Below, piece by piece: positions 51,752 to 62,072 of a stretch of DNA of 64,000 bases; the stretch's first letter is position 1, and each line of letters opens with the position of its first letter. The translations under genes were made by a program, and so were the position numbers. Source of the stretch: Streptomyces novaecaesareae. Lineage in GTDB: Bacteria > Actinomycetota > Actinomycetes > Streptomycetales > Streptomycetaceae. The stretch is from assembly GCF_000716875.1 (NCBI RefSeq), contig NZ_JNWQ01000035.1:1-64000 (forward strand), read 5' to 3'. Under the pieces are notes generated by a model that made no database searches, was not told the DNA's origin, and was given only the letters and a program-made list of their open reading frames with translations.

Positions 51752-53359
51752 TCAGAACAGCGAACCGCCCGCGACCTGCAGCACCAGCTGCGGCGCCACC
51801 GACAGGACCACCGCCACCGAGGCGGTGAGCCCCAGCGTCGCCGTCAGGCTGGCCGGCAGCCGGCGCTCGTCCGGGGCCCCCGCACCGGCGGAGGCCGGTT
51901 CGTCGCCCGCGGGGGCGAACAGCCGCGCCGTCCACAGCAGGTAGTAGTACAGGGCGACGACCACGTTGACGGCCATCACCACGGCCAGCCAGCCCAGCCC
52001 GGCGTCGACGGCCGCGCGGAACACCACGACCTTGCCGAACAGCCCGATCACGCCCGGCGGCAGCCCGGCCAGGCAGAGCAGGAAGAAGGCGAGTGCCAGC
52101 GCCGTCCAGCGGCGGCGGGCGAACAGGCCGCGGAAGTCGTCCACGCTGGTCCCGGCCCGGCGGCCGACGGCCGCGACCACCCCGAAGGCGCCGAGGTTCA
52201 CCACGCCGTAGATCAGCGCGTACGCGGCGGTGGCGCCGAGCGGGTCGGCCCCGGTGGGCGCGTAGCCGGCCGCGGCGAGCGGCACCAGCAGGTACCCGGC
52301 CTGGCCGACCGAGGACCAGGCGAGCAGCCGCACCGCGCTGTACCGGGTGTCGAAGCGCTGCCGCAGCGCGCCGACGTTGCCGACGGTCATGGTGAGGGCG
52401 GCCAGCACGGCGAGCGCCAGCCCCCAGGTGTGCGCGTACGGCCGGAAGGCGACGGTGGTGGCGAGCGCGAGCCCGGAGAGGCCGGCCGCCTTGCCGACCA
52501 CCGAGAGGTAGCCGGCCACCGGCAGCGGCGCGCCGGTGTAGGTGTCGGGCACCCAGAAGTGGAACGGGACGGCGGCGACCTTGAACGCGAAGCCGACCAG
52601 GGTCAGCACCGCGCCCGCCTCGGCCAGCGGCTTGAGCTGGCCGGGGGCGTGCTCCAGGCCCTGGGCGACGGCGCCGAGGTGCAGGCTGCCGCTCGCCGCG
52701 TAGACGAAGCCGATGCCGAGCAGCATCACGGCGGTCGCGGTCACGGAGGAGACGAAGAACTTGAGCGCGGCCTCCGCGCCCCGGCCGTCCCGGCGCAGCG
52801 CGACCAGGGCGAAGGCGGGCAGCGAGGCGACCTCCAGGGCGATCACCAGGGTGGCGAGGTCGCGGGAGGCGGGCAGCAGCGCGGCGCCGGTGGCGCTGGA
52901 GAGCAGCAGGAACCAGTACTCGCCGCGCGGGAGCTTCTCGTCCTCGACCGTGTGGGCCGACAGCAGGGCCGCGATGAGCGCGCCGCCGAGGGCGAGCAGC
53001 TGGAACACCAGGGCGAAGTGGTCGGCGACGTACGAGCAGCCAGCGTTGTCAGTGGCTCCTGCTACGTTCTGCACGCAGAAGGTCGCTCGGGGTGACCCAC
53101 CGGTGAGAGGGAGGAGCGCGATGAGGGCGAGGGCGAGTCCGGCCGCGGTGAGGCGGCCGAGCCACTTCTTGTACCGCTCGGGCAGGAACAGGTCCGTGAC
53201 CAGCACGGCGAGGGCGGCCACGGCGGCGATCAGCGGGGGCGCGATCGCCACCCAGTCCACGGACTGGATCAGGCTGCCCGGGTTGGCTACGGCGAGGGAG
53301 GTCACAGTGTGCTGCCCCGTGGAGTGAGGTCCGAGTGCGGCGGTCTGGGCTGCGAGCAC
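51752..53359 (-). CDS. nuoN: NADH-quinone oxidoreductase subunit N
   Basis: 535 aa from GTG 53359, chosen for GGAGGTGG upstream and adjacency to the nuoM stop; GTG 53305 is an alternative. Antiporter-like membrane subunit with about 14 helices. Conserved [28 protein letters not shown] and [17 protein letters not shown] with channel lysine/histidine positions are present. Last gene of the partial nuo operon. Confidence 0.93.
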   Translation of the reverse strand: MLAAQTAALGPHSTGQHTVTSLAVANPGSLIQSVDWVAIAPPLIAAVAALAVLVTDLFLPERYKKWLGRLTAAGLALALIALLPLTGGSPRATFCVQNVAGATDNAGCSYVADHFALVFQLLALGGALIAALLSAHTVEDEKLPRGEYWFLLLSSATGAALLPASRDLATLVIALEVASLPAFALVALRRDGRGAEAALKFFVSSVTATAVMLLGIGFVYAASGSLHLGAVAQGLEHAPGQLKPLAEAGAVLTLVGFAFKVAAVPFHFWVPDTYTGAPLPVAGYLSVVGKAAGLSGLALATTVAFRPYAHTWGLALAVLAALTMTVGNVGALRQRFDTRYSAVRLLAWSSVGQAGYLLVPLAAAGYAPTGADPLGATAAYALIYGVVNLGAFGVVAAVGRRAGTSVDDFRGLFARRRWTALALAFFLLCLAGLPPGVIGLFGKVVVFRAAVDAGLGWLAVVMAVNVVVALYYYLLWTARLFAPAGDEPASAGAGAPDERRLPASLTATLGLTASVAVVLSVAPQLVLQVAGGSLF

Positions 53360-53361
53360 GG

Positions 53362-54918
53362 TCAGCCACCTCCGAGGAGGTGCTTGACGGCCGGGTTCGA
53401 GAGGCCGAGCAGCAGCGCGGGCCAGAGGCCGGCGAGCAGGGTGAGCGCGGCCAGCGGCGTCCAGCTGACGGCCTCGTACGGGCGCAGTTCGGCCACCTCG
53501 GCCACCGGCGCGGGCTGCTCGGGGTCGCCCATGCAGACGCGCTTGACCACGATCAGCAGGTAGGCGGCGGTGAGGAGGGTGCCGAGGCCGGCCAGGACCA
53601 TGTAGGTGACGAAGGCGGGGCGGGACAGCCCCTCGGCGGGGTCGAACGCGCCGAACATGGCGAGCAGCTCGCCCCAGAAGCCGGCCAGGCCGGGCAGGCC
53701 GAGGCTGGCGACGGCGGCGAAGGCGAGCAGTGCGCCGAGCCGTGGTGCCCGCCCGTACAGGGCGGCGCCGGTGGCGCCGGAGAGGGTGTCGAGGTCCGCC
53801 GTGCCGTAGCGGTCCTTGATGGCGCCGACGACGAAGAACAGCAGGCCGGTGATCAGGCCGTGGGCGATGTTGGCGAACAGTGCGCCGTTGACGCCCACCG
53901 GGGTGAGGGAGGCGATGCCCAGCAGTACGAAGCCCATGTGGCCGACGGAGGAGTACGCGATCAGGCGCTTGAGGTCGCCCTTGGATCCGGGGCGGGCCAA
54001 CGCCAGGCAGGCCAGTGAGCCGTAGACGATGCCGACGGCCGCGAAGGCGCCCAGGTAGGGGGCGAGCGTGCTGGTGCCGTCCGGCACGATCGGGAGGAGG
54101 ACGCGGACGAGGCCGTACGTACCCATCTTCAGCAGCACGCCGGCGAGCAGCACCGAGCCCACCGTCGGGGCGGCGGTGTGCGCGTCGGGGAGCCAGCTGT
54201 GCAGCGGCCAGGCGGGGGCCTTGACCGCGAGGCCGACCAGGATCGCCAGTGCGGCGATCACCTGGGTGGTGTGGCTCAGCCCGCTGCCGTGCGCGGCGGC
54301 CAGGGCCTGCATGTCGAAGGTGCCGGCCTTGCTGCCGATCAGCAGGAAGCCGAGCAGCATGACGGCCGAGCCGAGCAGCGTGTAGAGGATGAACCGGTTG
54401 GCGGCCGGGGCCTTGGCGCCGCTCCCCCAGCGGGCGATCAGGAAGTACATCGGGATCAGCACGATCTCGAAGGCCAGGAAGAAGAGCAGGAGGTCCAGCA
54501 CCGCGAAGGTGGCGAGCATGCCGACTTCGAGGAGGAGGAACAGCCCGACGAAGGCCTGCGCGGACGGCACGCCGTCTCCGTCGGGCAGGCGCTTCTCCGA
54601 GTACAGCGCGCAGAGGAAGGTGAGCAGCGCGGTCAGCACGATCAGCGGCAGCGAGACGCCATCCACGCCGAGGTGGAGGCGCACGTGCAGGGCCGGGATC
54701 CAGGACACGTCGGTGGTGGCCTGCATCCGGGCGGGTTCGTCGTGGTCGAAGCCGGCCGCGAGGGCGACGGCGAGCAGGAGCACCGCGCCGGTGACGACGG
54801 TGTTCCACCGCAGCGCCCGCCGGTCGGCGACGGCCCGGTCCGCCCCGAACACCGGGGCCAGGGTGAGCGCGGCGCCGAGCAGCGGCAGCAGCAGGAGGGC
54901 GATGAGGACTGCGTTCAT
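53362..54918 (-). CDS. nuoM: NADH-quinone oxidoreductase subunit M
   Basis: 518 aa, about 14 helices. Proton-pumping antiporter-like subunit: LGVDGVSLPLIVLTALLTFL, GLAVKAPAWPLHSWLPDAHTAAPTVGS and LIAYSSVGHMGFVLLGIASL contain the conserved Glu/Lys/His residues of the family. Lies 59 bases after nuoL, the widest gap within the operon. Confidence 0.96.
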   Translation of the reverse strand: MNAVLIALLLLPLLGAALTLAPVFGADRAVADRRALRWNTVVTGAVLLLAVALAAGFDHDEPARMQATTDVSWIPALHVRLHLGVDGVSLPLIVLTALLTFLCALYSEKRLPDGDGVPSAQAFVGLFLLLEVGMLATFAVLDLLLFFLAFEIVLIPMYFLIARWGSGAKAPAANRFILYTLLGSAVMLLGFLLIGSKAGTFDMQALAAAHGSGLSHTTQVIAALAILVGLAVKAPAWPLHSWLPDAHTAAPTVGSVLLAGVLLKMGTYGLVRVLLPIVPDGTSTLAPYLGAFAAVGIVYGSLACLALARPGSKGDLKRLIAYSSVGHMGFVLLGIASLTPVGVNGALFANIAHGLITGLLFFVVGAIKDRYGTADLDTLSGATGAALYGRAPRLGALLAFAAVASLGLPGLAGFWGELLAMFGAFDPAEGLSRPAFVTYMVLAGLGTLLTAAYLLIVVKRVCMGDPEQPAPVAEVAELRPYEAVSWTPLAALTLLAGLWPALLLGLSNPAVKHLLGGG

Positions 54919-54977
54919 CGGGGGCTCCTACAGAGGGCGGTCGAGCGGACGGGGACGGAGGTGAAGGACGGCACCGG

Positions 54978-56999
54978 CTACACCGCCACCAGGACGGCCA
55001 GCAGGACGACGCCGGCGAGCAGCGCGCTGAGGTAGGTCTGCGCGTTGCCGGTCTGCGCGAGCCGGACGGCCCGGCCGAGCAGGTTGGCGCCGATCCCGCT
55101 GCCCTGCACGTAGCCCTCGACGACCTCGCGGTCGAGGAAGCGGACCAGCCGGGCGGCGGCGGCCACCGGCCGGACGAACAGCGCGTGGTACAGCCGGTCG
55201 ACGCCGAAGCCGTGCCGGGCCGGGCCGAACAGCGGGCCGAGCAGGGTGCGTCCGGGGTCGGCGACGATCACCTCGGCGGCGGGTGCCCCGGCCTGCTCGG
55301 GCACCCGGCCGGCGGCGGCCGGGGCGGGCCGTCCGGTGCCCAGCCGGGCGGTCGCCGAGCGCCAGGCGCCGTACGCCGCGAGCACGCCGACCACGGCGAG
55401 CCCGGTGCCGGTGACGGCGGTGACCCCGGAGGGCCGCAGCGAGCCGCCGTCCAGCAGCGCGGGCAGCCAGTCCGAGCGCAGGCCGGCGATGCCGAAGCCC
55501 ATGGTCGGCACGGCCAGCACCCAGAGCGGCCAGCGCATCGCGGGCGGCTCGGCGGTGGCCGGGTCGGCCTCGTCGAGCTCCGGCGAGTACGGCGCGTCGG
55601 CCTCGTGGTCGGCGACGGCTGCCCCGGCCACGGCCGGGCTGTGGAAGGCGACCAGGAAGAGCCGGGTCGCGTACGCGGCGGTGAGCAGTGCGGTGAGCGC
55701 GGCCGAGATCAGCACGATCCACCCGGCGGCCTGGGGCACCGCCGAGGCCGGGCCGAGGCTGTTGGTGAGCGCCTCGCCGTTGGCGGCGTGCTCGGCGGCG
55801 GTCAGCACCGCCTCCTTGCTGAAGAAGCCGGAGAACGGCGGCAGCCCGACCAGGGCGAAGAGCGCGATGCCCATCGTCCAGTAGGCGTCCGGGACGCGCT
55901 TGCGCAGCCCCGGGATCCGGGACATCGCGGAGATCGAGTTGGTGTGCGCGGCGTGGATCACCACGCCGGCGGCCAGGAACAGCAGCGCCTTGAACGCGCC
56001 GTGACTGACCAGGTGGAACACCGAGGCCTCGCGGTCCCCGGTGGCCAGCGCCCCGGCCATGTAGCCGAGCTGGCCGACGGTGGAGTAGGCGAGCACCCGT
56101 TTGAGGTCGTCCTGGGCGAGCGCGCACAGCGCCGAGCCGATCATCGTCACGGCGGCCATCACCGCGAGCACGACCAGGGCCGCGCCCGACAGCAGGAAGA
56201 CCGGCAGCAGCCGGGCGACGAGGTAGATGCCGGCCGCGACCATGGTGGCGGCGTGGATCAGCGCGGAGACCGGCGTCGGGCCGGCCATCGCGTCCGGGAG
56301 CCAGGTGTGCAGCGGGAACTGCGCGCTCTTGCCGGCCACTCCGGCGAGCAGCAGCAGCGCGATCAGCGTCGGGTGGCCGAGCCTGCCCTCACCGGCGGCG
56401 GCCAGCACGTCCGGGATCCGGAAGCTGCCGGCGTCCGCGCCGAGCAGGAAGATCCCGAACAGGAACGGCACGTCGCCGAGCTTGGTGACCAGGAAGGCCT
56501 TCAGCGAGGCCGACCGGGCGTCGGCGGTCTCCCAGTGGTGGCCGATCAGGAAGTACGAGCACAGGCCCATGACCTCCCAGCCGACCAGCAGCACGATGAG
56601 GTCGCCCGAGTAGACCACCAGGAACATCGCCGCGGTGAACAGCGAGACCAGCGCCGCGTACGAGGGGTAGCGCGGGTCCTGCTTCAGGTACGCGGTCGAG
56701 TAGACCTGGACGCAGGTGGCGACCAGGCCGACCAGGACGGAGATCAGCGAGCTGAAGCCGTCCAGGTGGAGGGCGAGCGCGATGTCCGGGCCGCCGGTCG
56801 GGGTGAGCCGGGTGGCCGCGTCGAGGGTCTGGCCGGTGCCGAGCTGGAGGGCGACCACCAGGGCGAGCACGGCCGAGACGGCGACCGGGACGATCGCCAG
56901 CGGCCGGGCCAGCCCGGGGGCCTTCTTCCCGGTGGCCAGGGTCGCGGCCGCGCCGAACGCGGGCAGCGCGGGGACGAGTGCGGGCAGGGCGAGGTTCAT
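54978..56999 (-). CDS. nuoL: NADH-quinone oxidoreductase subunit L
   Basis: 673 aa, around 16 helices including the C-terminal lateral helix. Signature [57 protein letters not shown] and [14 protein letters not shown]. The ATG overlaps the nuoK stop by four bases. It is a complete, normal-length subunit. Confidence 0.97.
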   Translation of the reverse strand: MNLALPALVPALPAFGAAATLATGKKAPGLARPLAIVPVAVSAVLALVVALQLGTGQTLDAATRLTPTGGPDIALALHLDGFSSLISVLVGLVATCVQVYSTAYLKQDPRYPSYAALVSLFTAAMFLVVYSGDLIVLLVGWEVMGLCSYFLIGHHWETADARSASLKAFLVTKLGDVPFLFGIFLLGADAGSFRIPDVLAAAGEGRLGHPTLIALLLLAGVAGKSAQFPLHTWLPDAMAGPTPVSALIHAATMVAAGIYLVARLLPVFLLSGAALVVLAVMAAVTMIGSALCALAQDDLKRVLAYSTVGQLGYMAGALATGDREASVFHLVSHGAFKALLFLAAGVVIHAAHTNSISAMSRIPGLRKRVPDAYWTMGIALFALVGLPPFSGFFSKEAVLTAAEHAANGEALTNSLGPASAVPQAAGWIVLISAALTALLTAAYATRLFLVAFHSPAVAGAAVADHEADAPYSPELDEADPATAEPPAMRWPLWVLAVPTMGFGIAGLRSDWLPALLDGGSLRPSGVTAVTGTGLAVVGVLAAYGAWRSATARLGTGRPAPAAAGRVPEQAGAPAAEVIVADPGRTLLGPLFGPARHGFGVDRLYHALFVRPVAAAARLVRFLDREVVEGYVQGSGIGANLLGRAVRLAQTGNAQTYLSALLAGVVLLAVLVAV

Positions 57000-57370
57000 G
57001 CGGCGGCCTGGCCCTTCAGCGCCTCGGCTCCGTTTGGCGGCTCCTCGGTGGCAAGCGACTCGGCCGGGTCGCCGAGCGCGGTGGCCCGGTCGATGTCCGC
57101 GGTGCCCCGGGCCCGGAACAGCAGCAGGACGATGGCGAGCCCCAGCCCGACCTCGGCGGCGGCGACGGTGATGGTGAACAGGGTGAGCGCCTGCCCGGCG
57201 TGCAGCGAGTCGCGCAGCCAGGCGTCGAAGGCGACCAGGTTGAGGTTGACGGCGTTGAGCATCAGCTCGACCGACATCAGCACCAGGACGGCGTTGCGCC
57301 GGGCGAGCACGCCGTACACGCCGACGGCGAACAGCAGCGCGGCGAGGACGGCGGGGTAGACGAGGTGCAT
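56996..57370 (-). CDS. nuoK: NADH-quinone oxidoreductase subunit K
   Basis: 124 aa from ATG 57370, sharing one base with the nuoJ stop. Three helices with the conserved glutamates in [20 protein letters not shown] and [18 protein letters not shown] 25-residue C-terminal tail is longer than the usual 100-aa protein. Confidence 0.95.
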   Translation of the reverse strand: MHLVYPAVLAALLFAVGVYGVLARRNAVLVLMSVELMLNAVNLNLVAFDAWLRDSLHAGQALTLFTITVAAAEVGLGLAIVLLLFRARGTADIDRATALGDPAESLATEEPPNGAEALKGQAAA

Positions 57371-58068
57371 CAGCCCTCCTGCTCGGGGGTCGTCGCGGCG
57401 GGGGCCTCCGGGGCCGGCCGGGGCGCGGTCGCGGCCACCGTCCCGTTCGACCCGACCGGCCGCCCGGCGCGCAGCCTGCCGGCCCGGGGCGCCGGTACCC
57501 GGCGCTTCGAACCGCGCGACAGCACGATCGCGCCGACCAGCGCCGCCAGCAGCAGGACGGAGAGCGCCTCGAAGGGCAGCACCCAGTTCCGGAACAGGCT
57601 CGCCCCGGTGACGGAGGCGGAGCCGCCGCCCGCTCCGAGGTCGATCCAGGAGGTCCGGAAGGCGTCGACCACCAGCGTGACCAGCGTCCCGGCCGAGGCC
57701 AGCGCCACGGCCAGGGCCACCCAGCGGTTCTTGGAGTCGGCGTCCGGCGAGCGCCCGATCGGCGCCTTGGTGAGCATCAGCCCGAACAGCACCAGGACGA
57801 CCACCGAGCCGAGGTAGATCAGCACCTGCACCCAGGCGATGAACTCGGCCGTGAGCAGCAGGAACTCCACCGCCAGGCCGCCGAGCGCGACGACCAGCCA
57901 GAGCGCGGCGTGCACCAGCTGCTTGGTGGTGACGGCGACCACGGCCGAGCCGAGCACGGCGATGCCGACCAGCAGGAAGACGATCTCCTGCCCGGTCGGG
58001 GACAGGAACGAACGGGCGGCCGGCTCCAGGGAGCCGGTCGCCGCGAGAAGCGTGGCGGCTACGTTCAT
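57370..58068 (-). CDS. nuoJ: NADH-quinone oxidoreductase subunit J
   Basis: 232 aa, five helices ([62 protein letters not shown]). The C-terminal 55 residues are an Arg/Pro/Ala-rich soluble tail. ATGA overlap with nuoI. Confidence 0.95.
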   Translation of the reverse strand: MNVAATLLAATGSLEPAARSFLSPTGQEIVFLLVGIAVLGSAVVAVTTKQLVHAALWLVVALGGLAVEFLLLTAEFIAWVQVLIYLGSVVVLVLFGLMLTKAPIGRSPDADSKNRWVALAVALASAGTLVTLVVDAFRTSWIDLGAGGGSASVTGASLFRNWVLPFEALSVLLLAALVGAIVLSRGSKRRVPAPRAGRLRAGRPVGSNGTVAATAPRPAPEAPAATTPEQEG

Positions 58069-58622
58069 GCGTCGTCACCCTTCTCCTCCAGGGCGGCCGC
58101 GGCGGCGGCCGCCAGCTTGTCCGCGGCCTTGCGCGCGGTGGCGATCTCCTTGGGCTCCTCGGCCGCCGGGTCCAGGGCCGGCGGCGCGGGGACGGTCCAC
58201 ATCCACTCGCGGAGCTTCTCCCGCTCGTGGGTCAGCTCAAGGATGTCGGTCTCCGCGTACTCGAACTCCGGCGACCAGAACAGCGCGTCGAAGGGGCAGA
58301 CCTCGATGCAGATCCCGCAGTACATGCAGAGCGAGAAGTCGATGGCGAACCGGTCCAGCACGTTGCGGGTGCGGGCCCTGGCGTTCGGCTCGGCGGCCGG
58401 CAGCGTCTCCTTGTGGGAGTCGATGTAGATGCACCAGTCGGGGCACTCGCGCGCGCAGAGCATGCACACCGTGCAGTTCTCCTCCAGCAGCGCGATGACG
58501 CCGCGCGAGCGCGGCGGCAGCACCGGCTGCACGTCGGGGTACTGCGCGGTGACGGTCTTCCTCGTCATCGTCCGCAGGGTCACGGCCAGGCCCTTCGCCA
58601 GGCCGATACCGGGAAAACTCAT
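58065..58622 (-). CDS. nuoI: NADH-quinone oxidoreductase subunit I (2x 4Fe-4S)
   Basis: 185 aa from ATG 58622 (ATGA overlap with nuoH). Two 4Fe-4S ferredoxin motifs: C50-x2-C53-x2-C56-x3-C60-P and C99-x2-C102-x2-C105-x3-C109-P. It would pass electrons to NuoB, yet the upstream electron-input subunits are not encoded here. Ala/Lys/Glu-rich C-terminal tail. Confidence 0.96.
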   Translation of the reverse strand: MSFPGIGLAKGLAVTLRTMTRKTVTAQYPDVQPVLPPRSRGVIALLEENCTVCMLCARECPDWCIYIDSHKETLPAAEPNARARTRNVLDRFAIDFSLCMYCGICIEVCPFDALFWSPEFEYAETDILELTHEREKLREWMWTVPAPPALDPAAEEPKEIATARKAADKLAAAAAAALEEKGDDA

Positions 58623-59578
58623 GAGATCGCCACCTTGATGATGCCGGTGAGGGCCAGCTGGACCAGGGCGAGCGGGATCAGCACCGTCCACGCGAAGCGC
58701 ATCAGCTGGTCCTCGCGCAGCCGCGGGTAGGTGACCCGCAGCCAGATGACCACGAAGGCCAGCGCGAAGGTCTTGAGGAGCATCCAGAGCCAGCCGAGCT
58801 GGTCCGACATCGGCCCGTGCCAGCCGCCGAGGAAGAGCACCGCCGTCAGCGCCGACACCACCAGGATGCCCACGTACTCGGACAGCAGGAACAGCGCGAA
58901 GCGCAGGCCGGTGTACTCGGTGTACGCGCCGAAGATGATCTCCGAGTCGGCGATCGGCATGTCGAACGGCGGCCGCTGCAGCTCGGCCAGACCGGCCGTG
59001 AAGAAGATGAAGGCGCCGATGATCTGCCAGGGCAGCCAGTACCACTGCCAGGCGTCCAGGATCCCGGGCAGCGAGAGCGTCCCGGCGGCCATCGCCACCG
59101 AGGCCGCCGCCAGCACCATCGGCAACTCGTACGACATCAGCTGCGCGGCCGTGCGCAGACCGCCGAGCAGCGAGAACTTGTTCGCCGAGGCCCAACCGGC
59201 CATCAGCTTGCCGATCACGCCGACGCCCAGCACGGCCAGCACGAAGAACAGCCCGGCGTCGACCGCCTGGCCGACGAAGCCGTTCGGGCCGACCGGGATC
59301 GCCAGCAGCACGAACAGGTACGGCAGCAGCGAGACGGCCGGCGCGAGCTGGAAGATCCGGCGGTCCGCCCCGGCCGGGACGATGTCCTCCTTCTGCGCGA
59401 ACTTCACGCCGTCCGCGACGAGCTGCGCCCAGCCGTGGAAGCCGCCCGCGTACATCGGGCCGAGCCGGCCCTGCATGTGCGCCATCACCTTGTGCTCGGT
59501 CTGGCCGATGACCAGCGGGAAGGTCAGGAAGACGACGAGGGTGGCGACGCAGCGCAGCAGCGTGTCGAGCAGGTTCAC
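58619..59578 (-). CDS. nuoH: NADH-quinone oxidoreductase subunit H
   Basis: 319 aa from GTG 59578, overlapping the nuoC stop (GTGA). Eight helices; the quinone-site loops are conserved: [71 protein letters not shown]. In most bacteria nuoDEFG would lie between nuoC and nuoH; here nuoC joins nuoH directly. Confidence 0.96.
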   Translation of the reverse strand: MNLLDTLLRCVATLVVFLTFPLVIGQTEHKVMAHMQGRLGPMYAGGFHGWAQLVADGVKFAQKEDIVPAGADRRIFQLAPAVSLLPYLFVLLAIPVGPNGFVGQAVDAGLFFVLAVLGVGVIGKLMAGWASANKFSLLGGLRTAAQLMSYELPMVLAAASVAMAAGTLSLPGILDAWQWYWLPWQIIGAFIFFTAGLAELQRPPFDMPIADSEIIFGAYTEYTGLRFALFLLSEYVGILVVSALTAVLFLGGWHGPMSDQLGWLWMLLKTFALAFVVIWLRVTYPRLREDQLMRFAWTVLIPLALVQLALTGIIKVAIS

Positions 59579-60711
59579 GTGCCGTCTCCGTCCCGGTCGG
59601 CCGGGTCGGCCGCCGTCTCGTCCTTCTGCTCCTTCTGCTCCGGCCCGGCCTGCTCCTGCGCGTCGTTCTCCCGCGCGGGCTTCTCGCCCGACGGCTTCTC
59701 ACCCGACGGCTTCTCGTCGTGGGCCGGCACCGGGTTGTGCCAGGGCGCGTCGGAGGACGAGGGCCGCGCGGGGGCGGCCGGACGCTCGGGCTTGGGCTCG
59801 TCGGCGGTCTGGCTGACCGACCCGTCGGAGACGGACCGCGTCCGCCGCGGCCGGTCCACCCGCACCGCAGGCGCCTCCCCGGCAGGAGTGGCGGCAGCGG
59901 GAGCAGCAGGAGCATCGGCGGCGACAGGAGCGTCGGCAGCACCGGCAGCACCGGCAGCAGGAGCCTCCTGGCTGGCCGAGCCCTCCGACACCGAGCGGGT
60001 CCGCCGCGGCCGGTCGGCCCGCACCGCAGGCGCCCCCTCGGCGGGAGCACCGGCGGCAGCGGCACCACCGGCAGCCGCCCTGGGCGTGCGCGCCGCCGCG
60101 CCCGCCGCCCGCGCACCGCGCGCGGGCCGCTCGGCGACCGGCGGCAGGGTGCCCTTGAGCGGCCCCCACTCGTTCGGGTCCGGCACGCCGGCCGGCTGCA
60201 TCTTGCGCCGGGCCGGCCCGCCGCCGTGGTCCGACTCGCCCGGCTCCTTGGCGCCCGGCCAGTCCTTGGCGACCCGGGCCGCGAGCACGAACTCCTTGCG
60301 CAGCGGGTGCCCCTCGAAGCCGTCCGGCAGCAGCAGGGTGGCCAGGTGGGGGTGCCCGGGGAAGTCGATGCCGAACATCTCGTGCGTCTCGCGCTCGTGC
60401 CAGGCGGCACCGGCGTAGACGGAGACGGCGGTCGGCAGGGCCGCCTTGTCGCGCGGCAGCCTGGTGCGCAGCGCGAGGTGCCGCACGCCGGGCGCCTCGA
60501 CGGCGGCCAGGTGCGCGACCACGGAGAAGCCGTCGGCGAGCTCGTCGACGGCGCTCAGCCAGTCGAAGAAGCCGAGGCCCAGGACGTCCCGGGCGTTGGT
60601 GAGCGCCTCGGTCCAGTGCTCGGCCGGGACGTCGACGGTGATCAGCCCGTACGCCTCGGCGCCGGTCGCCCACTCCCCGACCGACGCCGCGTACTGCTCG
60701 GCAGTGGTCAC
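59575..60711 (-). CDS. nuoC: NuoC-like subunit with a 190-residue low-complexity tail
   Basis: 378 aa from GTG 60711 (GTGA overlap with nuoB). Residues 1-190 are a normal 30-kDa complex I subunit, with the signature [19 protein letters not shown] near residues 105-123. Residues 191-378 form an Ala/Pro/Lys/Glu-rich tail, probably disordered, holding a duplicated block [16 protein letters not shown] (about 233-248 and 286-301) and SGEKP repeats (336-345). The tail is not a degenerate NuoD, because no 49-kDa motif is seen in it. A role as a linker, or a partner-docking arm replacing NuoDEFG contacts, is conceivable but speculative. Confidence 0.88.
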   Translation of the reverse strand: MTTAEQYAASVGEWATGAEAYGLITVDVPAEHWTEALTNARDVLGLGFFDWLSAVDELADGFSVVAHLAAVEAPGVRHLALRTRLPRDKAALPTAVSVYAGAAWHERETHEMFGIDFPGHPHLATLLLPDGFEGHPLRKEFVLAARVAKDWPGAKEPGESDHGGGPARRKMQPAGVPDPNEWGPLKGTLPPVAERPARGARAAGAAARTPRAAAGGAAAAGAPAEGAPAVRADRPRRTRSVSEGSASQEAPAAGAAGAADAPVAADAPAAPAAATPAGEAPAVRVDRPRRTRSVSDGSVSQTADEPKPERPAAPARPSSSDAPWHNPVPAHDEKPSGEKPSGEKPARENDAQEQAGPEQKEQKDETAADPADRDGDGT

Positions 60712-61352
60712 GAGGCCCCTCCCTCGGTCGAAGGCCTGGTCACCAGCGGACGCCGCAGCGCCGCAGCGGACGCCGCGGGCGCGGTGTAGCGGCCGGGCAG
60801 CGACTCCTCGGCGATCTTCTCCTGCAGCTTGAGGATGCCCTGGAGCAGCGCTTCGGGCCGGGGCGGGCAGCCGGGCACGTAGACGTCGACCGGGATGATC
60901 TGGTCCACGCCCTTGGTGACCGAGTACGAGTCCCAGTAGGGCCCGCCGGAGTTGGAGCAGGCGCCGAAGGAGATCACGTACTTCGGCTCGGGCATCTGCT
61001 CGTAGAGGCGCTTGACGGCGGGCGCCATCTTGTCGGTGACCGTCCCGGAGACGATCATCAGGTCCGCCTGGCGGGGCCCCGGCGCGAACGGGATGACGCC
61101 CATCCGGATGAAGTCGTGCTTGGCCATGGACGCGGCGATGAACTCGATCGCGCAGCAGGCCAGGCCGAAGTTGAAGCACCAGAGGCTGTAACGGCGGCCC
61201 CAGTTGAGGACCACCTTGACCGGGTCCGGCGCGAGCCGGGCCAGCGGCCCGATGCCACGGCGCTCGACGGCGCCGGGGCGCGCGGGGTCCGGCAGGCCGA
61301 GCGGGACGGGGCCGCCCTGCGCGCCGTGCGAGTGGGAGTGCGTCACGTCCAT
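60708..61352 (-). CDS. nuoB: NADH-quinone oxidoreductase subunit B (N2 cluster)
   Basis: 214 aa from ATG 61352. The four N2 4Fe-4S ligands are present: C66 and C67 (GLACCAIE), C132 ([10 protein letters not shown]) and C162 ([11 protein letters not shown]). The N-terminus is His/Ser-rich (HSHSHG) and the C-terminus has about 25 extra residues. Overlaps the nuoA stop by 10 bases. Confidence 0.96.
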   Translation of the reverse strand: MDVTHSHSHGAQGGPVPLGLPDPARPGAVERRGIGPLARLAPDPVKVVLNWGRRYSLWCFNFGLACCAIEFIAASMAKHDFIRMGVIPFAPGPRQADLMIVSGTVTDKMAPAVKRLYEQMPEPKYVISFGACSNSGGPYWDSYSVTKGVDQIIPVDVYVPGCPPRPEALLQGILKLQEKIAEESLPGRYTAPAASAAALRRPLVTRPSTEGGAS

Positions 61353-61759
61353 TCCAGAACGCCCTTCTTCCAGGCGTAGAGCAGCCCGACCGCGAGGAAG
61401 CCGATGAAGAGGAACATCTCGATCAGCGTTCCGGCGCCGTACCCGGCGGTGGCGAAGACGGTCGCCCACGGGAACAGGTAGATCGCGTCGACCGCGAAGA
61501 TCACGTACAGGAAGGCGTACACGTAGTAGCGGATCTGGGTGTGCGCCCAGTCCTCGCCCACCGGGTCCACACCGCACTCGTAGGCGAGGAGTTTCTCCGG
61601 CGAGTACACCACCGGCCGCAGCAGGCGGTTGGCGGTGAACGCCACGGTGACGAAGAGCACCCCGACGACGGCCAGCAGGCCCATCGCGGCGTACGCGTCG
61701 AAGTAGCCGCTGCCGGCCGCCGGGTCGGCCACGACGGCAGCCGTGTGCTGCCCCTCCAT
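61343..61759 (-). CDS. nuoA: NADH-quinone oxidoreductase subunit A
   Basis: 138 aa, three helices. The conserved segment [40 protein letters not shown] is present (quoted here only by its ends in function: the ECG loop gates the quinone channel). First gene of the operon; GGAGG lies upstream of the ATG. Confidence 0.95.
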   Translation of the reverse strand: MEGQHTAAVVADPAAGSGYFDAYAAMGLLAVVGVLFVTVAFTANRLLRPVVYSPEKLLAYECGVDPVGEDWAHTQIRYYVYAFLYVIFAVDAIYLFPWATVFATAGYGAGTLIEMFLFIGFLAVGLLYAWKKGVLEWT

Positions 61760-61824
61760 GCCTTCGCCTCCACCTCGGCCGTGAACCCGCCCCTCAAGGC
61801 AGTTCTACGACGTTTCCTCGCACG

Positions 61825-61853
61825 GTCATAGCCCTGATCACAACCACGGCCAA
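61825..61853 (-). promoter_or_regulatory. candidate nuo operon promoter (TTGGCC-17-TATGAC)
   Basis: On the minus strand TTGGCC (61848-61853) and TATGAC (61825-61830) are 17 bases apart, about 65 bases before nuoA. The 313-base gap to the divergent kinase gene otherwise holds no recognisable element. Confidence 0.4.
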
Positions 61854-62072
61854 TGCGTGAGTCTAAGGGGACGGCTCAGCTCCGCCCGAACCCTGCCCGC
61901 TCCGCAAGACGCCCCGTGGACACCCCGGTGAACACCCGGCGACCGGGACGGCTGCCGGGCCGGGGGTGGGGATAACCCCCGGCCTGGAAGATGTATCACC
62001 CCCATGGCACCCACCGCCCCCGGTTCGGGAAGCTTGGTCCAGCCACACGATCAAGAGGGACGGTAGATCCGG

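Noticed and set aside
59575..60142. A degenerate NuoD fused to NuoC
   Set aside because: The C-terminal half is Ala/Pro/Lys/Glu low complexity; no 49-kDa subunit motif is readable.
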